Positions 34,001 to 46,291 of a DNA stretch of 64,000 nucleotides are shown piece by piece (within the stretch, counting starts at the first letter, position 1; each line of letters starts with the position of its first letter). The notes beneath the pieces were generated by a model. The model did not search any database. It saw nothing but the letters and a program-made list of their open reading frames with translations, and had not been told where the DNA came from. Source of the DNA: Cordylochernes scorpioides (lineage: Eukaryota; Arthropoda; Arachnida; Pseudoscorpiones; Chernetidae). A program made the translations under genes and the position numbers. The stretch covers positions 8,548,230-8,612,229 of the forward strand of contig CP092872.1 of the NCBI GenBank assembly GCA_030710605.1. The letters run 5' to 3'.

Positions 34001-36682
34001 CACCGTGGGTGAATTCACTTTCTTCCTACTTCATCTTGCGTCTGTCCCCTTTGCAGTAGTCCGACCTCAACACTCTATTGAAAGATGGATTTATAGGGTT
34101 TATGATTCACTACCCAACTCTAACATTCTCAAGTGCTTTCCAAGGATCAACTACAGTCTGGGTCTACTTAACTTCTACCCCTGGCTTAGGGTCCCTATAC
34201 TTCACAACTTCACTCTGAGAGATTGACCTTTCATGTCCTCATTAGAAACCTATTTCAAAGCTACTACCTGAAAGCCAGGGATTATAGGGTTTCTTTTTTA
34301 AATTACCCAACACAAGCCATAGGATGCCTATTAGGTTTGTTGTTTTAGACATAGCCCCCCTCTAAGTTGTGATTTCCTACACCTTCCTTCACCTATTACT
34401 CCCGATAATAACTAAAATTTCAGATTTACACTAAATAATTAATTCACAATGGTATACATTATTCTCACTGGTCTTTGAAACTCGGGATTTAACAAGAAAT
34501 AGTTTGAGAAAAAAAAATCCTAATGAAGTCTTACTTCGAGAAAAAAAAAAGGTTAAAAAAGAAAAGATTGAAATCTCTAAACTTCTCATTCTATATTGGG
34601 TTGATTCTTCGTACACACTCCAAAATCCTATTTAGTGGCGACAGTCTAAGTAGAATTTACACTGTGTGGGCCTTTTCACCCTTGTAGACCTGCGTAAAGT
34701 TAAACTGTCTACACTAACTCTGTCAATTTCCCCTCGGCTCATTACTTCTGAGTTCGCTCTGGTTGTCACTTAGCGGTTGTTATTAGAAATTTCCTTCTTG
34801 TATTTATACAGTATGAGGCATAGTAATTAAAAGGCTGCATTTCCATGAGTTCAATTCTCTCACAACATGCTGAAACGAAATCAAATGTGGTTATAAGATC
34901 ACTGTCTATGTGGTAACAGGTGCACATTGGATTGGGAAAGGACAAAGTTATTTCGCCCTTTATGATACCAATTGTAACTGGGTTTTCTGTTGAGTTATGA
35001 TGATATACTGAGAATTTGATAGGGAAATTATTTTGTAGACTTTGTTGCATATCAGGGGTCTTGTTTGTTCCTGGGTTAGAAATTTTATATTATTCCTTAC
35101 TGTCAGTCTGATAATTACATTCCTGGCTCATGAGATAGGTGTGCAACTTGTATAATTCACTGTGGAAATATATGTGGACATTTAAGAATTTATAGAGGTA
35201 TATTTAATATGGAGTCGTCACCTCAGCTCGATCCATCCACATTTTGTTCTGGAATTAGCGCCATATTCTAGATGGACTTCACTGCCTCATCTATAGTCCA
35301 GGCGTATCACTTTAAATGTCAATTTTAGGAAACGTCATCTCGTCCTAGACCTTTCTTCTCTGCATGCTGGCACATCTTCAATGACATTTCCAATGCGGGG
35401 GGCACACCCTTTAAGCGGTCTATCGGTATCCAGTGATCATACTTGGCAGAAAACGTCGTCAAGGGGGCCACCCTCCTCGCGTGCTAGCCATCTAATCCAA
35501 TCACGATACCGCCTCACGCCTACAGGTTCCGAATTATATTCAATGTAATATTTTTGCTCGGGTGTCCCAACTTTATCAATCCTTATTCACAGCCTTTAAG
35601 TGATATTACTCCGCACTGGAGACTCGCATTCCGCTAACTTCCTCATTATATATAAGTGTTAAATCGAGCCTCGATAAACTCTCCTGTCTCCTATACCCCC
35701 ATTATTAGATAGATCCTGTCTCTAACGCAGGTGGCTTTTTTGCTGCCTTGTCATCAACTTAAAACTGTCCAAGCACACCTCGGGATATCTCAGCTGTCTT
35801 GTAGACACAAGCTCCAGTCATCTCCTTTCCTTTGAATATTTTAAAAGATTATCCCAGGTAGTTGTCATAAGTTAATAAATAGTTCCACAGTGATTAAAAG
35901 GTACTCGCGCAAATTGGTCACCAGATCTACTCCTTGAGATTCTGCCGTTGGAATGTTAAAACCAGATTTCTATCCATTATTGATTTCAAATAAAAAGGTT
36001 TTACGAAGAGAAAAAAAAAGGTGCGTCTTTCTATGGTGATCAAACTTCTCTCTTCACGGGTACGCTAACTGGATCTTCAATTCTATTTTCACCTTAAGGC
36101 TCATATATTTGCCACTCTCCCAATCCACTATGCGTTAAAAAAAATAAAATCGATTAACTATCATTCAGCATGTTAGCCCTAATCTGGATGCACAGGCTAG
36201 TATGACTTGATAGAAAGCGCTATTATAATGAAGTTAAGATATTTGTATCCAGCAATAATTATCAGAACTCACCTCTGCTGTGAGAAAATTATATCAGAGC
36301 TATGATGAGAGAAAAAAAAATGCTAATTCATTTCAGTAGACTACTGTAAAACACTGATCACCGTTCTAAATTTGAACCATGGCAATCCAACCTCATTTCT
36401 CATACTGTGTAAAATAATTTAAAAAAAAATAAAAATAAAAAATGTAATCAATAAATTGTTAAGGCTTTGTCACAAACAATGTGAATCGTAAATGACCGCG
36501 GCGAGTGATGCGGTATACACCGCCTCAACATAACTTTCATTGCCTGATAAAATGCCAGTGAAACGGAAAGCATAAATTAAAATTGACGATTTATAATAGA
36601 CTGTTAATCTCAGGATGCGTGGACTACTTCACCAATACTTAAAAATAGTATGGCTTTTCATTAGGTATATATTTCTAAAGTA
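31025..36682 (-). other. Interior of the LTR element, no domains recognised
   Basis: 5.66 kb on either strand with open frames no longer than about 95 codons. A CCCCCCCCCCTT stretch lies near 32526 and scattered GC-richer segments occur (32700-33300, 35220-35800). No reverse transcriptase, RNase H, integrase or zinc-knuckle motif was seen. Confidence 0.6.
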
Positions 36683-38464
36683 TATATATATATATAGCAA
36701 TTTAGGCCAACAACCCCATGTATATAACCTGCAGCAAGACCTTAATGTTGTATAATAGAAGCACAGCTGTCAATGATGCACTATCGACATATGTCTTTAC
36801 ATCATCACATGTAATGCAATTTGTGCAAACAGGATAAATAAAATTAAAAAAAAGGGAAACTCTGTAATTGATTAAGAGTTGAGCTAAAGCAGGGATCGAG
36901 CATATAATATTGTCAGAACAAAGGTCTAAAGATGGAAACAGCCACGACACTAGTATACAATTTCATCAGACAACCCATGAAATCGTTATTAAATTGGACA
37001 ATCTATAAAAGACTCCTTCTGGAGGTTTAGCAACCCACTGAAGACGCTGGGAGCTATTTCATAGAGGAAAATTATAGCAACAGATCTCTATAATTTCTAC
37101 AGATCAACTGTAAATAGATTCATATTAAGGCATTTTTATAGCCCAAATAACACAAACAATAGTCAAACATACAAATCTGTTTGCATCATGCCGTACCCTC
37201 CTAACAGCGTAACAATAGCCCGAGGAATCAGAAAATATGGTATAATGGTAAATATGATGGAATAACGCACTGAAACACATAAAAGTATAAACATTACTAA
37301 AACCTGACAGATAGATACCCTCAAAGTAGCCCTAATAAAGTCGTATTTTGCAACTGTTGCTGTGTCAATATATCACAGCAAAGATATAGTACACAACTCT
37401 ATTCCAACAGAGTCGGTAATTCTATATTTAGTACAATTTGTGAAATTAAGGTGTGGGGGTAGTACCATAAAGCAAAAGGAATGAAATATGTATGAGAGGA
37501 AACAAGAAAATTTCTCTAGATATTTATTTAAATAAATTAAAATTTGGGAACATGTCTATACTGACGATATATGCTATTTACATAGTATTCTAGATAGAGG
37601 TGACCTGAAGTTACTTAAAGCCCTTTAGGGCCCATGCGAAATCTAGGTTGGTTACTACACAAAAAAAAAGGGGGGGGCGCTAAGTCATAATGACAAATGG
37701 CTTACCTTTTCTCGAAAGTGCCGGCAAAGGTCTGGTCTCCCGACTGAAGACTGTCCTCTCACTGAGCGACTCCGATTGAATCTCTTTTTGGCAACCAAAC
37801 CCTCTTTTATCTTTGTCTCCCTCCATTTTCATTCGCTGGCCGCGCCAAAGTTTCTATTGGCTGGCATTTTCATTCGTCGAAAAAAACACCAATCAAAATG
37901 GCCAACGGCTCCAGTATACAATTTCACAGACGCCCCAGGCCTCTCCCATCAAAATAGAACATATAGTATTACCAAAACAAAAAAATCCAAAGAGAGAAAC
38001 AGCCACGGCACTAGTGTAAAATTTCATCAGACACCAGGCCCCCCTCCACATGGATTGAAATACGATCCTCCCTTTTTTCGGGAAGGTATATATAACGAGC
38101 CCCCTTCCCCTTGGACTGTAACACGATGCTTCCCTCTCTCGGGAAAGATATTTATATGGCCTTAGTCTTTTAGAAATCTTCCTTCTCCATTTCTTCTGGT
38201 CACCTTTACCTAGATTTTAAATGAGGGGCATATATGTACATTTGATACAACAGCTTTCAGCGCGGATATATCTGGATGTCACTGGTGTCTTCTTCTCTAC
38301 CAGGCATCAGCTTTCGGCATGGAAGTCTGGTGTCATCAAGAGTCTAGGTTTCTGGGCAAAAAGGTGGTCTATAAGTCTATGTGGGAGGGAAGCCATGTAT
38401 CCATTTGACGTTGATCATACATACATCTTCTGTTGGGGTATGGTTACAAAAACGTGCCCCAACA
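36683..38464 (-). repeat. 5' LTR (1,782 bp)
   Basis: Near-identical partner of 29231-31010. Clear differences include AACAGCGTAACAATAG here versus AACCAATAG at 29755-29763, and CATTCGCTGG here versus CATTTGCTGG at 30375-30385. Confidence 0.9.
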
Positions 38465-38469
38465 GTATA

Positions 38470-39900
38470 ATGCTTGTATTACTATTGGGGAGGGCAATAA
38501 AATCAAGAGGGGTTGTCTTAATCAATTAATTTTCAAGCTGATTGTGCATCGGCCGTGACCTCCTTGCCATCAGAGACTTTAAAAATAATTACACTATCCT
38601 TGAACATCTTTTTCCTTAATTGTCTTAATCTGTCAGAGAGATTACGGAAAATGATACACCTGAATCGACTAAAGCATAAAATGCAATGTCATCAAAGATA
38701 ATTTCGACGTAATTGTGTTCCAATTCAAAGTCTGTTCACGATGGAGGGATTTTCACACTAGCTTTCTCACCCTTGAAGGAGTGGGGCGGCGTGGAGATTG
38801 TCTTGAATGGCAGCTTGGAGAAATGGATTAGCGTCTCGGGGATCTTCCTCAGTTTGGATACATGATTGTCTGCGGTAGGTCTGGCTTCTTATGACTTAGT
38901 GGTCATCTGTTTGAAGATCTTGGGTGCTTGGCACATATACCTCAGATATCTGCATTAATCGTCGGCGTTCTCTGCAGTAACGCCTAACGTGGCCTGGACG
39001 ACCGCAATGGAAGCATATTGGGATAATGCCCTAAGACCTCCATTCATCGATTCTTCCTTCTGGGGGCGTCTGGTTGTATACCTGGTGTATGGTTAGGGTA
39101 CTGATGTTGCAGCATCTGGTTGAAATAAGATGTGCGGTTAGGATACTGCGGTCGTGGCAGTGGCCTTTGAATAGGTTTTGAAATTGCAGCCAGGTTATTT
39201 CCACTTTTTCTCAGATAATAGCCTACATAGAAGATGGCTCAAGGCTATCTGGCTCGGGATTTAGTGCGCGATGAACCTCCTTGCGTAAGATGCGTCGAAT
39301 TAAGCCTTCCATTGATTTAGACTCTGCTAAATCGATGGCGACAACATTTGGTAGTATCTCAAAGACTATGCGTTTATTTACACGTTTTAGTGCGCGAATT
39401 TTCTATTATTGGCACCATTTTATAATATACGTGGTGGTAATGATAGATCGATATAATCTGATATTCCTTTTACCAAGTGTATGATAATTTTATTTTCGAT
39501 CTCATATTGGTATCTAGTTTTCTACACATATGAAGCACATCTTGGATATAGGCATCGCTTGACTCTCCCTTTCCCTTGGCGCGTTTTAAGTTTTTCTAAA
39601 AGCTGTGCTCCTTTTGGATGATGTGATGTCTAGATTTCTGAGTGAACATCTTCATAAAATATCACAGGAAGTTATTTGTTTCTCTACGCTTCCAAACCAT
39701 ACTTGCGCTGTTCTTGAGAGTAAAAAAGAGCATTTTTCAGGTACATTGAGTTGTCCCAGCAGTTGTATCGAGCAACGCGATGAAATTTTTTTATTCATTT
39801 CTCCAGGTTCTGATTGGGTTCTCGCTGAAAATGGAAAGGCTTTAATGGGTTGAAAGTGATACTCACTCTTTATGGACTGTGTTTCTTGATTTACCATAGA
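38470..39900 (-). pseudogene. Gypsy-type gag and protease remnant
   Basis: On the minus strand three Gypsy landmarks appear in order. First, a gag capsid-like segment (SRTAQVWFGSVEKQITS, about 39650-39760). Second, a CCHC zinc knuckle CFHCGRPGHVRRYC (about 38974-39015). Third, a retropepsin active site ALVDSGVSFSVIS (about 38641-38684) followed by TTPLDFIALPNSNTSII (38468-38518). Frames are broken by stops and shifts, so it is inactive. Its protease is interrupted exactly where the 9.2-kb LTR element has inserted; the continuation is at 29085-29146. No reverse transcriptase was found next to the far part, where a mariner remnant begins. Confidence 0.85.
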
Positions 39901-41130
39901 AGAATATTCTAGAGGCTATAATCTTTGGATTCTTTGGCTTTGGGGATGATTTAGCTTCTCCATCAGTTGTCCCTGTAGTGATGAAGAGGAGTCTCTTTCA
40001 AGTTAAAATAAATTAAGATTTAAGAGTTTATTGATAAGATAAAAGTTCTCGAAAATCACAGTTAAAGATTTATTTAGAATCAATACTATAAACAAGCAAG
40101 CCAGGGGATTCACATTGTAGCAAATTAAATATATGAGTAATATTAGTGTTTCATTTTATTATTTAAAATGGCTATTTACACATGGCAAGTTGGTGGAGTA
40201 GAGGTGTTCCTCCTAGATATTGCAGGAGGGCAGCTGTTGGGTGTTAAGCTCCTAACTAAAAAAGTTAAAATTTATAATAGAACATATGTACCTAGTTATT
40301 TTTTCCCTAAAAAGATGGTATAATAGGAGTATAAAATTTAACACAAATCAGGAATAAGACGAGATCATGAATTGTTACCCTAATTTTTAAAAGTTATATA
40401 TACTGCACTTTTAAAATAAAATGAATCCAAACAATAGCAATGTATTTGTTTATAATGAATAAATTTTTTTATTCTGAGATTTTTGAAATTCTCTTTTCAG
40501 TGTTGTCAGACTCTTCATTCTATATATTTTTGTTTACAAACATCTCTTGTAAGTCAATAGTTTCGTGCGTGCATAAAAGCCTAGATATATATAATTAAAA
40601 GACGATAAAAACATTCAAAAGGTATAATAATTATTTAAAAATAATACTATAAATAAACGGTGCTACAAAAAATTAAAATATATTTTGAATATATATAATA
40701 ATTTGTCAAAATTCGAAACTATTTTAAACGAATAAGATTCTTTTTGAAATTAAACTATTTATACTGCCCTTACTGCACCACCAGGTTTTGTAATTAATAA
40801 AGAAGTTCAATAGAATTTAAAATAATGTTTTTGAATATTCATTAAAAACTATATATAAAATTTTTTCATTTTATTCAAATTAACGTTAAAATGATTAAGT
40901 ATTCATTTTAATAATTTATTTTTGTTTAGAAACATACTATAAAAATAACAATGTAGAAAATAGGGTAGGATACAAATTTCTCTGCATCACTTGTGACAAG
41001 ATTGCACAGAGTATATTAGTACAATAGATTAGGTTGTTTTAAAAATGGAACTATATTTTCATTTACAGTGATTTGGCCTAGCATGGAATAATACAATCAT
41101 TGACATTTTTACATAATCCACAGAAATTTG
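39901..41130. other. AT-rich spacer, no gene seen
   Basis: Apart from a scrap of family G near 40705-40790 (AATTCGAAACTATTTTAAAC), nothing was recognised. Confidence 0.5.
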
Positions 41131-41139
41131 TATCTCACT

Positions 41140-41444
41140 TCTTCTTCTTTCGTATCTTTGAGTGAAGTAGAATGCGTCTGACTTTGTCATTAAGACTGGG
41201 AGCACTACTCAGTGGCAGGCCGACTTATCTCCAAAAGAAATGGCCGCCTCTGACATGAGGAACAGACACCATGTAGCAGCCGCTCCTAACATGGAGTACA
41301 GACTCATCCTGTATCCCTGGATTAGGAGCCCTTACAGGGTACTATCAGCCGGGCCAGCTGAGCCCAGGTTTTTTAGTGAGCTTGTTACTGCTCCCCCTCC
41401 TCCTTTGTCATCCGGGCTTGGGACCGGCAAAGGCGGAGTTAAGT
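41140..41444 (-). mobile_element. LINE-A 3' end with 9-bp target duplication
   Basis: Minus-strand LINE-A 3' region (TACTATCAGCCGGGCCAGCT; GCAGGCCGACTTATCTCC) between TATCTCACT at 41131-41139 and 41445-41453. Its tail side is close to the left duplication (CTTCTTCTTTCGTATC). Confidence 0.88.
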
Positions 41445-41639
41445 TATCTCACTGAAATACTTTAATGATTAGTATTTCTATTCTGAGACATTGCATCTAA
41501 TTAACAATTTTGTTCAACAATTTTTAAATATTTATTGTAAGAAATAGTCGATGTTTTTTATTAAGTCCTGTTGAAGAGCGATTATCACTTGAAAGCTAGA
41601 ATTTTAAATTAAAAAGAAACTCAATAAGGTACAATTTGG

Positions 41640-41855
41640 ATTGCATGGTTGTGTGTGTACAGAATATTTTGCGCAGTTTGCTCCTGCGCTATGGGTGAGT
41701 CCAGTCTGGGAACTCTCCAGCTCCATCGAGTCCTGCGCGAAGCTGTGAGTTTACCAGCTCTCTCATTGTACGGAGAACAGTTGCGCATGAGTATCAAACC
41801 ATACTTACATATATTACTCCTTATCTTGAATTGACACAATTTGGATTATAGATAC
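41640..41855. mobile_element. Family F ends around a GC-rich unique segment
   Basis: Family F end motifs (ACAATTTGGATT) occur near 41631 and 41828. The ~180 bp between them (TTTGCTCCTGCGCTATGGG, CTCCATCGAGTCCTGCGCG) is GC-rich and matches nothing else here. It is not identified. Confidence 0.4.
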
Positions 41856-41865
41856 AAGGTGATAA

Positions 41866-42256
41866 GACCTAATCTGCTGATGTATGCAGATGATATTGCT
41901 ATTATAGGGGAGTCGAGGATAAACCTCCAAAAAAATATTAACATATTGAAAGAATATCTTGGTGAGAACTATATGACACTGAACGAGTCCAAATGGAGAT
42001 GTTGCACTACTTATTTGATTGTGCTGCTCTGTCTGAGGAAAGACGAAAACTAAATGATAAAACGGGGCAACTTTGTCCTTCATTTCCAGCACTAATTAAT
42101 GAAATATCAAAGAATGGGTATATAGCGGTGGCGATATTTGGATTCCACAAGACTATATCCCGGAAAAAGGCCACACAGTGTTCTCCCCATTCCTTGTGAA
42201 CTGGCGAATCCTGTATAGGGCGAGAGGCCCTAAATAAAGGCTTTGTTGTTGTTGTT
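41866..42256 (+). pseudogene. LINE-C: reverse-transcriptase active-site fragment fused to the 3' end
   Basis: The + strand reads NLLMYADDIAIIGESRINLQ, then LKEYLGENYMTLNESKW. This is the reverse-transcriptase palm motif with the catalytic YADD and the downstream LN.SK segment of non-LTR retrotransposons. It jumps directly to the C-terminal piece and the tail seen at 2208-2455, so the intervening ORF2 sequence is deleted. Family F-like sequence immediately precedes it. Confidence 0.85.
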
Positions 42257-42369
42257 GATAAGACCTAATCCAAATAAATGAATAGATATTATTTCTATTA
42301 TCTATATAATTATTTGGATTAGGTCTCTCTTATTTTTCTTGTATCTATCATTCCTTATATTATGATGCA

Positions 42370-43200
42370 TACACTTCTAAAATAGTTTCGTATTTTGATA
42401 ACAGATGGCGCGCTAATGCATCATAATATAATTGTTCCAATAAAAGACACAAATTGATATTTGCGGAAGAGCGATTGCTCGAAGCATATTATATATTTAT
42501 AATTATATGTAATTCTACTGTCCTCAAAGCTTATGTCCATAGTTCTTCTAAAATACCCATTCCAAGAGTCTAGCATCAGTATCACTATAAAAGGAAGTTC
42601 CAAAAATACAATATAACAGCGGTATGGTAGATTAAACTGGCGAAACCGCTGGGAGGGTTCACCACTGATGAGCCAGGCCCTCCTATTAATTTTTCCATTG
42701 CAGTAAGGGCAGTAGAAATTGCTTTATTTTTAAAACAATCATACGCGTCTAAAATAGTTTCGTATTTTGATTACTTATATTGATAAGGAAAACAATTTGG
42801 ACTATAGATAATGAATACAAGGTCATAAGACCAAATACAAATTAATAGCGCATCTAATGCAAGCCAGCTTTTTTTCTTAAATTCTGGAGAAGTCAACATT
42901 TCACTCAGATCAAAATTCGAAACTATTTTAAACGCGTAAGATTCTTTTTGAAACTAAACAATTTCTACTGCCCTTACTGCAATGGAAAAATTATAGGGAG
43001 GGCCTGGCTCATCAGTGGTGAACCCTCCCAGCGGTTTCGCCAGTTTAATAGTAAAAGTTCACCACTGATGAGCCAGGCCCTCCCTATAATTTTTCCATTG
43101 CAGTAAGGGTAGTAGAAATTGTTTAATTTCAAAAAGAATCTTACGCGTTTAAAATAGTTTCGAATATTGATAACAGATGGCGCGCTGGTGCATCATATTA
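42370..43200. mobile_element. Family G fold-back cluster
   Basis: At least two family G elements in inverted arrangement. Each has GATAACAGATGGCGCGCT or its inverse, TAAAATAGTTTCG, CTACTGCCCTTACTGCAATG and GGGAGGGCCTGGCTCATCAG. The block 42940-43050 is followed by its reverse complement at 43055-43170. Confidence 0.8.
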
Positions 43201-43256
43201 TAAATTTCAATCAGAGTTGATGTGATAAAGTATAATTTTAGATTAAAGATTTGAAA

Positions 43257-44480
43257 AACATAAAGGTAACATATAAAATGAAAATATCTAAGCACGAATG
43301 TTTCTTTTATACATAATACAAACTTCTACTGTCCTTACTGCGATGAAAAATATATTGGGAGGGCTTGGCTCATCAGTGGTGAACCCTCCCAGCGGTTTCG
43401 CCAATTTAATCCACCAGACCGCTTCTCAGAGCTCTGATATTGTATTGGATCACTCTGCTTTTATATGCTACACTGAAGGATGTAATCTTAGAAATGGTTT
43501 TCAAGTAAACTATGGACATAAGCTTATAGGACAGTAGAATTATATTCAAATATTTGCTTCGAGCAATGCTCTTCAGCAAACTATAAAGACGAGGTCATTA
43601 GGAATAAATTAACACAAAGAAATAACGCGCCATCTATACATATAAAATAAAAAGACTTAAAAGCGCGAATGTTTCTTTAATACATAAAACGAACTTCTAC
43701 TGTCCTTACTGCGATGAAAAAATATATTGGGAGGGCTTGGCTCATCAGTGGTGAACCCTCCCAGCGGTTTCGCCAATTTAATCCACCAGACCGCTTCTCA
43801 GAGCTCTGATATTGTATTGGATCACTCTGCTTTTATATGCTACACTGAAGGATGTAATCTTAGAAATGGTTTTCAAGTAAACTATGGACATAAGCTTATA
43901 GGACAGTAGAATTATATTCAAATATTTGCTTCGAGCAATGCTCTTCAGCAAACTATAAAGACGAGGTCATTAGGAATAAATTAACACAAAGCAATAACGC
44001 GCCATCTATACATATAAAATAAAAAGACTTAAAAGCGCGAATGTTTCTTTATAAGTCTTTTTATTTTATATGTATAGATGGCGCGTTATTGCTTTGTGTT
44101 AACATAATACAAACTTCTACTGTCCTTACTGCAATGAAAAAAATATATTGGGAGGGCTTGGCTCATCAGTGGTGAACCCTTCCAGCAGTTTCGCCAATTT
44201 AATCCACCAGACCGCTTCTCAGAGCTCTAATACTGTATTGGACGATTCTGCTTATATATGCAGCACTGAAGAGTGGAATCTCAGAAATGGTTTTCAAGAA
44301 AACTATGGACATAAGCTTATAGGACAGTAGAATTACATATAAATATTTGCATCGAGCAATGCTCTTCCGCAAACAATAAAGACAAGGCCAGTTAGGCATA
44401 AATTAACACAAAGCAATAACGCGCCATCTATACATATAAAATGAAAGGATTCAAAAGCACGAATGTTTCTTTTATACAAA
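43257..44480 (+). repeat. Triplicated family G unit (about 372 bp each)
   Basis: Units starting at about 43291, 43663 and 44034 each contain CTTCTACTGTCCTTACTGCG, GGGAGGGCTTGGCTCATCAG, AATCCACCAGACCGCTTCTC and CATAAGCTTATAGGACAGTA. The first two are nearly identical and the third has diverged and gained a ~50-bp inverted insert. Each contains the same ~60-codon open frame. No known domain was recognised, so I treat it as repeat DNA. Confidence 0.88.
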
Positions 44481-44550
44481 ATACAAACTTCAACCAATAG
44501 TATATTTCAATCCGACATTTCAGTGACTTCCTGTCATTCTATTCAGGGAA

Positions 44551-45128
44551 ATGACTGAATCCTGGTTCTACTTATATACATACACAGTTTTGAGTGAATC
44601 ATTCATGACAGAGGAGTACCTACGATTAAATATCTCGCTTCCCAACAAAAGACTAGTTGCACAACATAGAGTTTTATGGCAATTTTTCAGGGAAGAAAGA
44701 AAATACTTCTGGAAAAAGAAAATGGCCGGAACTGTTTACTTTGTAAGGATCTCATGGATGATAATTTGGTTCACTATTTCTTCCAATGCCCTCTCTTAAC
44801 AGAAAAACGTCCTGAAATTTTCCCAAGACCTAACTTTGGTCAATTTAGATACCATCGCATATGTCAACTTCTCTCTTCAGCTCTGAATGATGAATTACTT
44901 ATTGTTAGATACTTTAAGTTCTGCACAGAAGCTGGGCGCATGAGAAAGAATGCAGGGCAAAAGATACTGGAGGATGACCTATCTGTAAATAGGTAACTGA
45001 ATGTGAGACAAACTTTATTTTGTTGTAAATGTTTCCTCTTCCCTCTCCTCTTGTTGATGTGTAAATACGGCGAATCCTATATGGGGCGGAATGCCCTAAA
45101 TAAAGGCTTTTGTTGTTGTTGTTGTTGT
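44551..45128 (+). pseudogene. LINE-C relative: ORF2 C-terminus and 3' tail
   Basis: An open stretch (about 44676-44996) encodes CLLCKDLMDDNLVHYFFQCP, a CxxC...HxxxxC zinc-binding motif found at the C-terminus of non-LTR retrotransposon ORF2. It then runs to a stop and to GGCGAATCCTATATGGGGCG, CCTAAATAAAGGCTTTTG and (TTG)n. It is a longer, diverged subfamily of the copies at 2208 and 41998. Confidence 0.82.
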
Positions 45129-45365
45129 ATATATGTACACAGGAGAGTGACAGACTGAAACGTCAGGAGTTGAAATAAACTATTGGATGATGTAGCTATA
45201 TATTACCTTCATGTTTTTCAAATCTTTTATCTAAAATTGTACTTTAATCACATCAACTCTGAGTGAAATGTTGACTTCTCCAGATTTTAAGAATAAATCT
45301 GGCTTGCCTTAGATGCACTAAACAAGACCTTTGGTAGAGGCCATTGCTTATCATAAAACAACTTG

Positions 45366-45425
45366 AGGAGCATGAACTCATGGAATTCATGTAATCTTTA
45401 CACAAGGGGATTAGAAACAACAATA
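45366..45425 (+). mobile_element. LINE-B tail fragment
   Basis: GAGGAGCATGAACTCATGG, TTTACACAAGGGGATTAGAA and (CAA)n match the LINE-B 3' end. Confidence 0.8.
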
Positions 45426-45819
45426 AAAAAGCTTCACACAGTAATAAAAATAACTATTTTTTTTTGGAGGCTTGATAAAAATCATATGGTGACAGAATTA
45501 ACATAGGCAAATAACTTAGCTATGGCATCTTTTGGTATCAGCTTTTTTTACTATTGTCATTCAGTATTTTACTTTCTATGGTTTGTGCGTAGCAATGATC
45601 TTAGTGGAAAATTATAAAGGAATGACTTTGTTGTTCTTTGTTTTACCTTGTGAGGATTGAATATTTTTCTGAATCAAATATTTGAATACAGTTTTCAACC
45701 AAATTTGATTCATATATTCTTTTTAGAATCCTTCTTGATATATTTCAAGATATCTTTTGGGATAAGTTCTTGAAGCGTATCAAATTTTGGATGCTATGTT
45801 CGGAGTATTTGTGGAGTCT

Positions 45820-46015
45820 TTTTGTGGAGCTAGTGTGGTTCTAGCTTGGTTGTGGAGCTAGTGTGGAGCTAATGTGGTTCTAGTCTAGCTTGGTTGTGGA
45901 TCTAGTCTAGTGTGGTTGGGGAGCTAGTGTGGAGCTAATGTGGTTCTAGTCTAGCTTGGTTGTGGTTCTAGTCTAGCTTGGTTGTGGTGCTAGTGTGGTT
46001 GTGGATATAGTCTAG
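45820..46015 (+). repeat. Degenerate short tandem repeat before KATNAL2 exon
   Basis: Irregular repeats of TAGTCTAGCTTGGTTGTGG and GAGCTAGTGTGGAGCTAATG with no fixed period, ending 16 bp before the first recognisable KATNAL2 exon. Confidence 0.8.
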
Positions 46016-46030
46016 TGTGGTTGTGTGCAG

Positions 46031-46101
46031 GAGGAGCAGCGTAGGAAGAACCACAAGAGGAACCTCCTGGTCCTTGTCCACCACTTCCTCCAGGATCAAG
46101 G
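46031..46101 (+). CDS. KATNAL2: KATNAL2 exon: LisH first half
   Basis: Bounded by GTGTGCAG| and CAAGG|GTAACA. It encodes EEQRRKNHKRNLLVLVHHFL then QDQ and two bases of Gly. It enters in phase 0 and leaves in phase 2, which the next exon completes as G-Y. It resembles human KATNAL2 EARRKNLLILI.HYL..EG. The upstream start exon is missing. Confidence 0.88.
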
Positions 46102-46291
46102 GTAACAGACCACTCCCCACCTGACTGACTGACCCCGGTGTCTGAAATGACCACAATATTGACTCCAAGAAGGCCGGTCACCTGATCCACCTCATGTTGA
46201 AAGATTCACAATGATGCGGTGTCAGACAGATTTGACCTGAATCTATCCTCTTCCATATATGTTCACTGGTACCTTGCTTATAACATTCTGG

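Larger units (their letters stand above)
29231..38464 (-). mobile_element. 9.2-kb LTR retrotransposon without recognisable coding interior
   Basis: Two direct repeats of about 1.78 kb (29231-31010 and 36683-38464) differ by roughly a dozen changes and one 7-8-bp indel, so the insertion is young. On the minus strand each LTR starts TGTTGGGGCACG. A purine tract, GGCAGGGGGAGGAT, immediately precedes the downstream LTR, which fixes the orientation. The 5-bp target duplication is GTATA (29226-29230, 38465-38469). I see no reverse transcriptase, integrase or gag in the 5.67-kb interior. It therefore resembles a LARD-type non-autonomous element relying on proteins from another element. No clear primer-binding site was found after the 5' LTR. 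Confidence 0.88.

Noticed and set aside
45000-46030. KATNAL2 start-codon exon
   Set aside because: No ATG-bearing segment with a phase 0 donor and plausible N-terminus was seen among LINE tails and the degenerate repeat; the start may be farther upstream.
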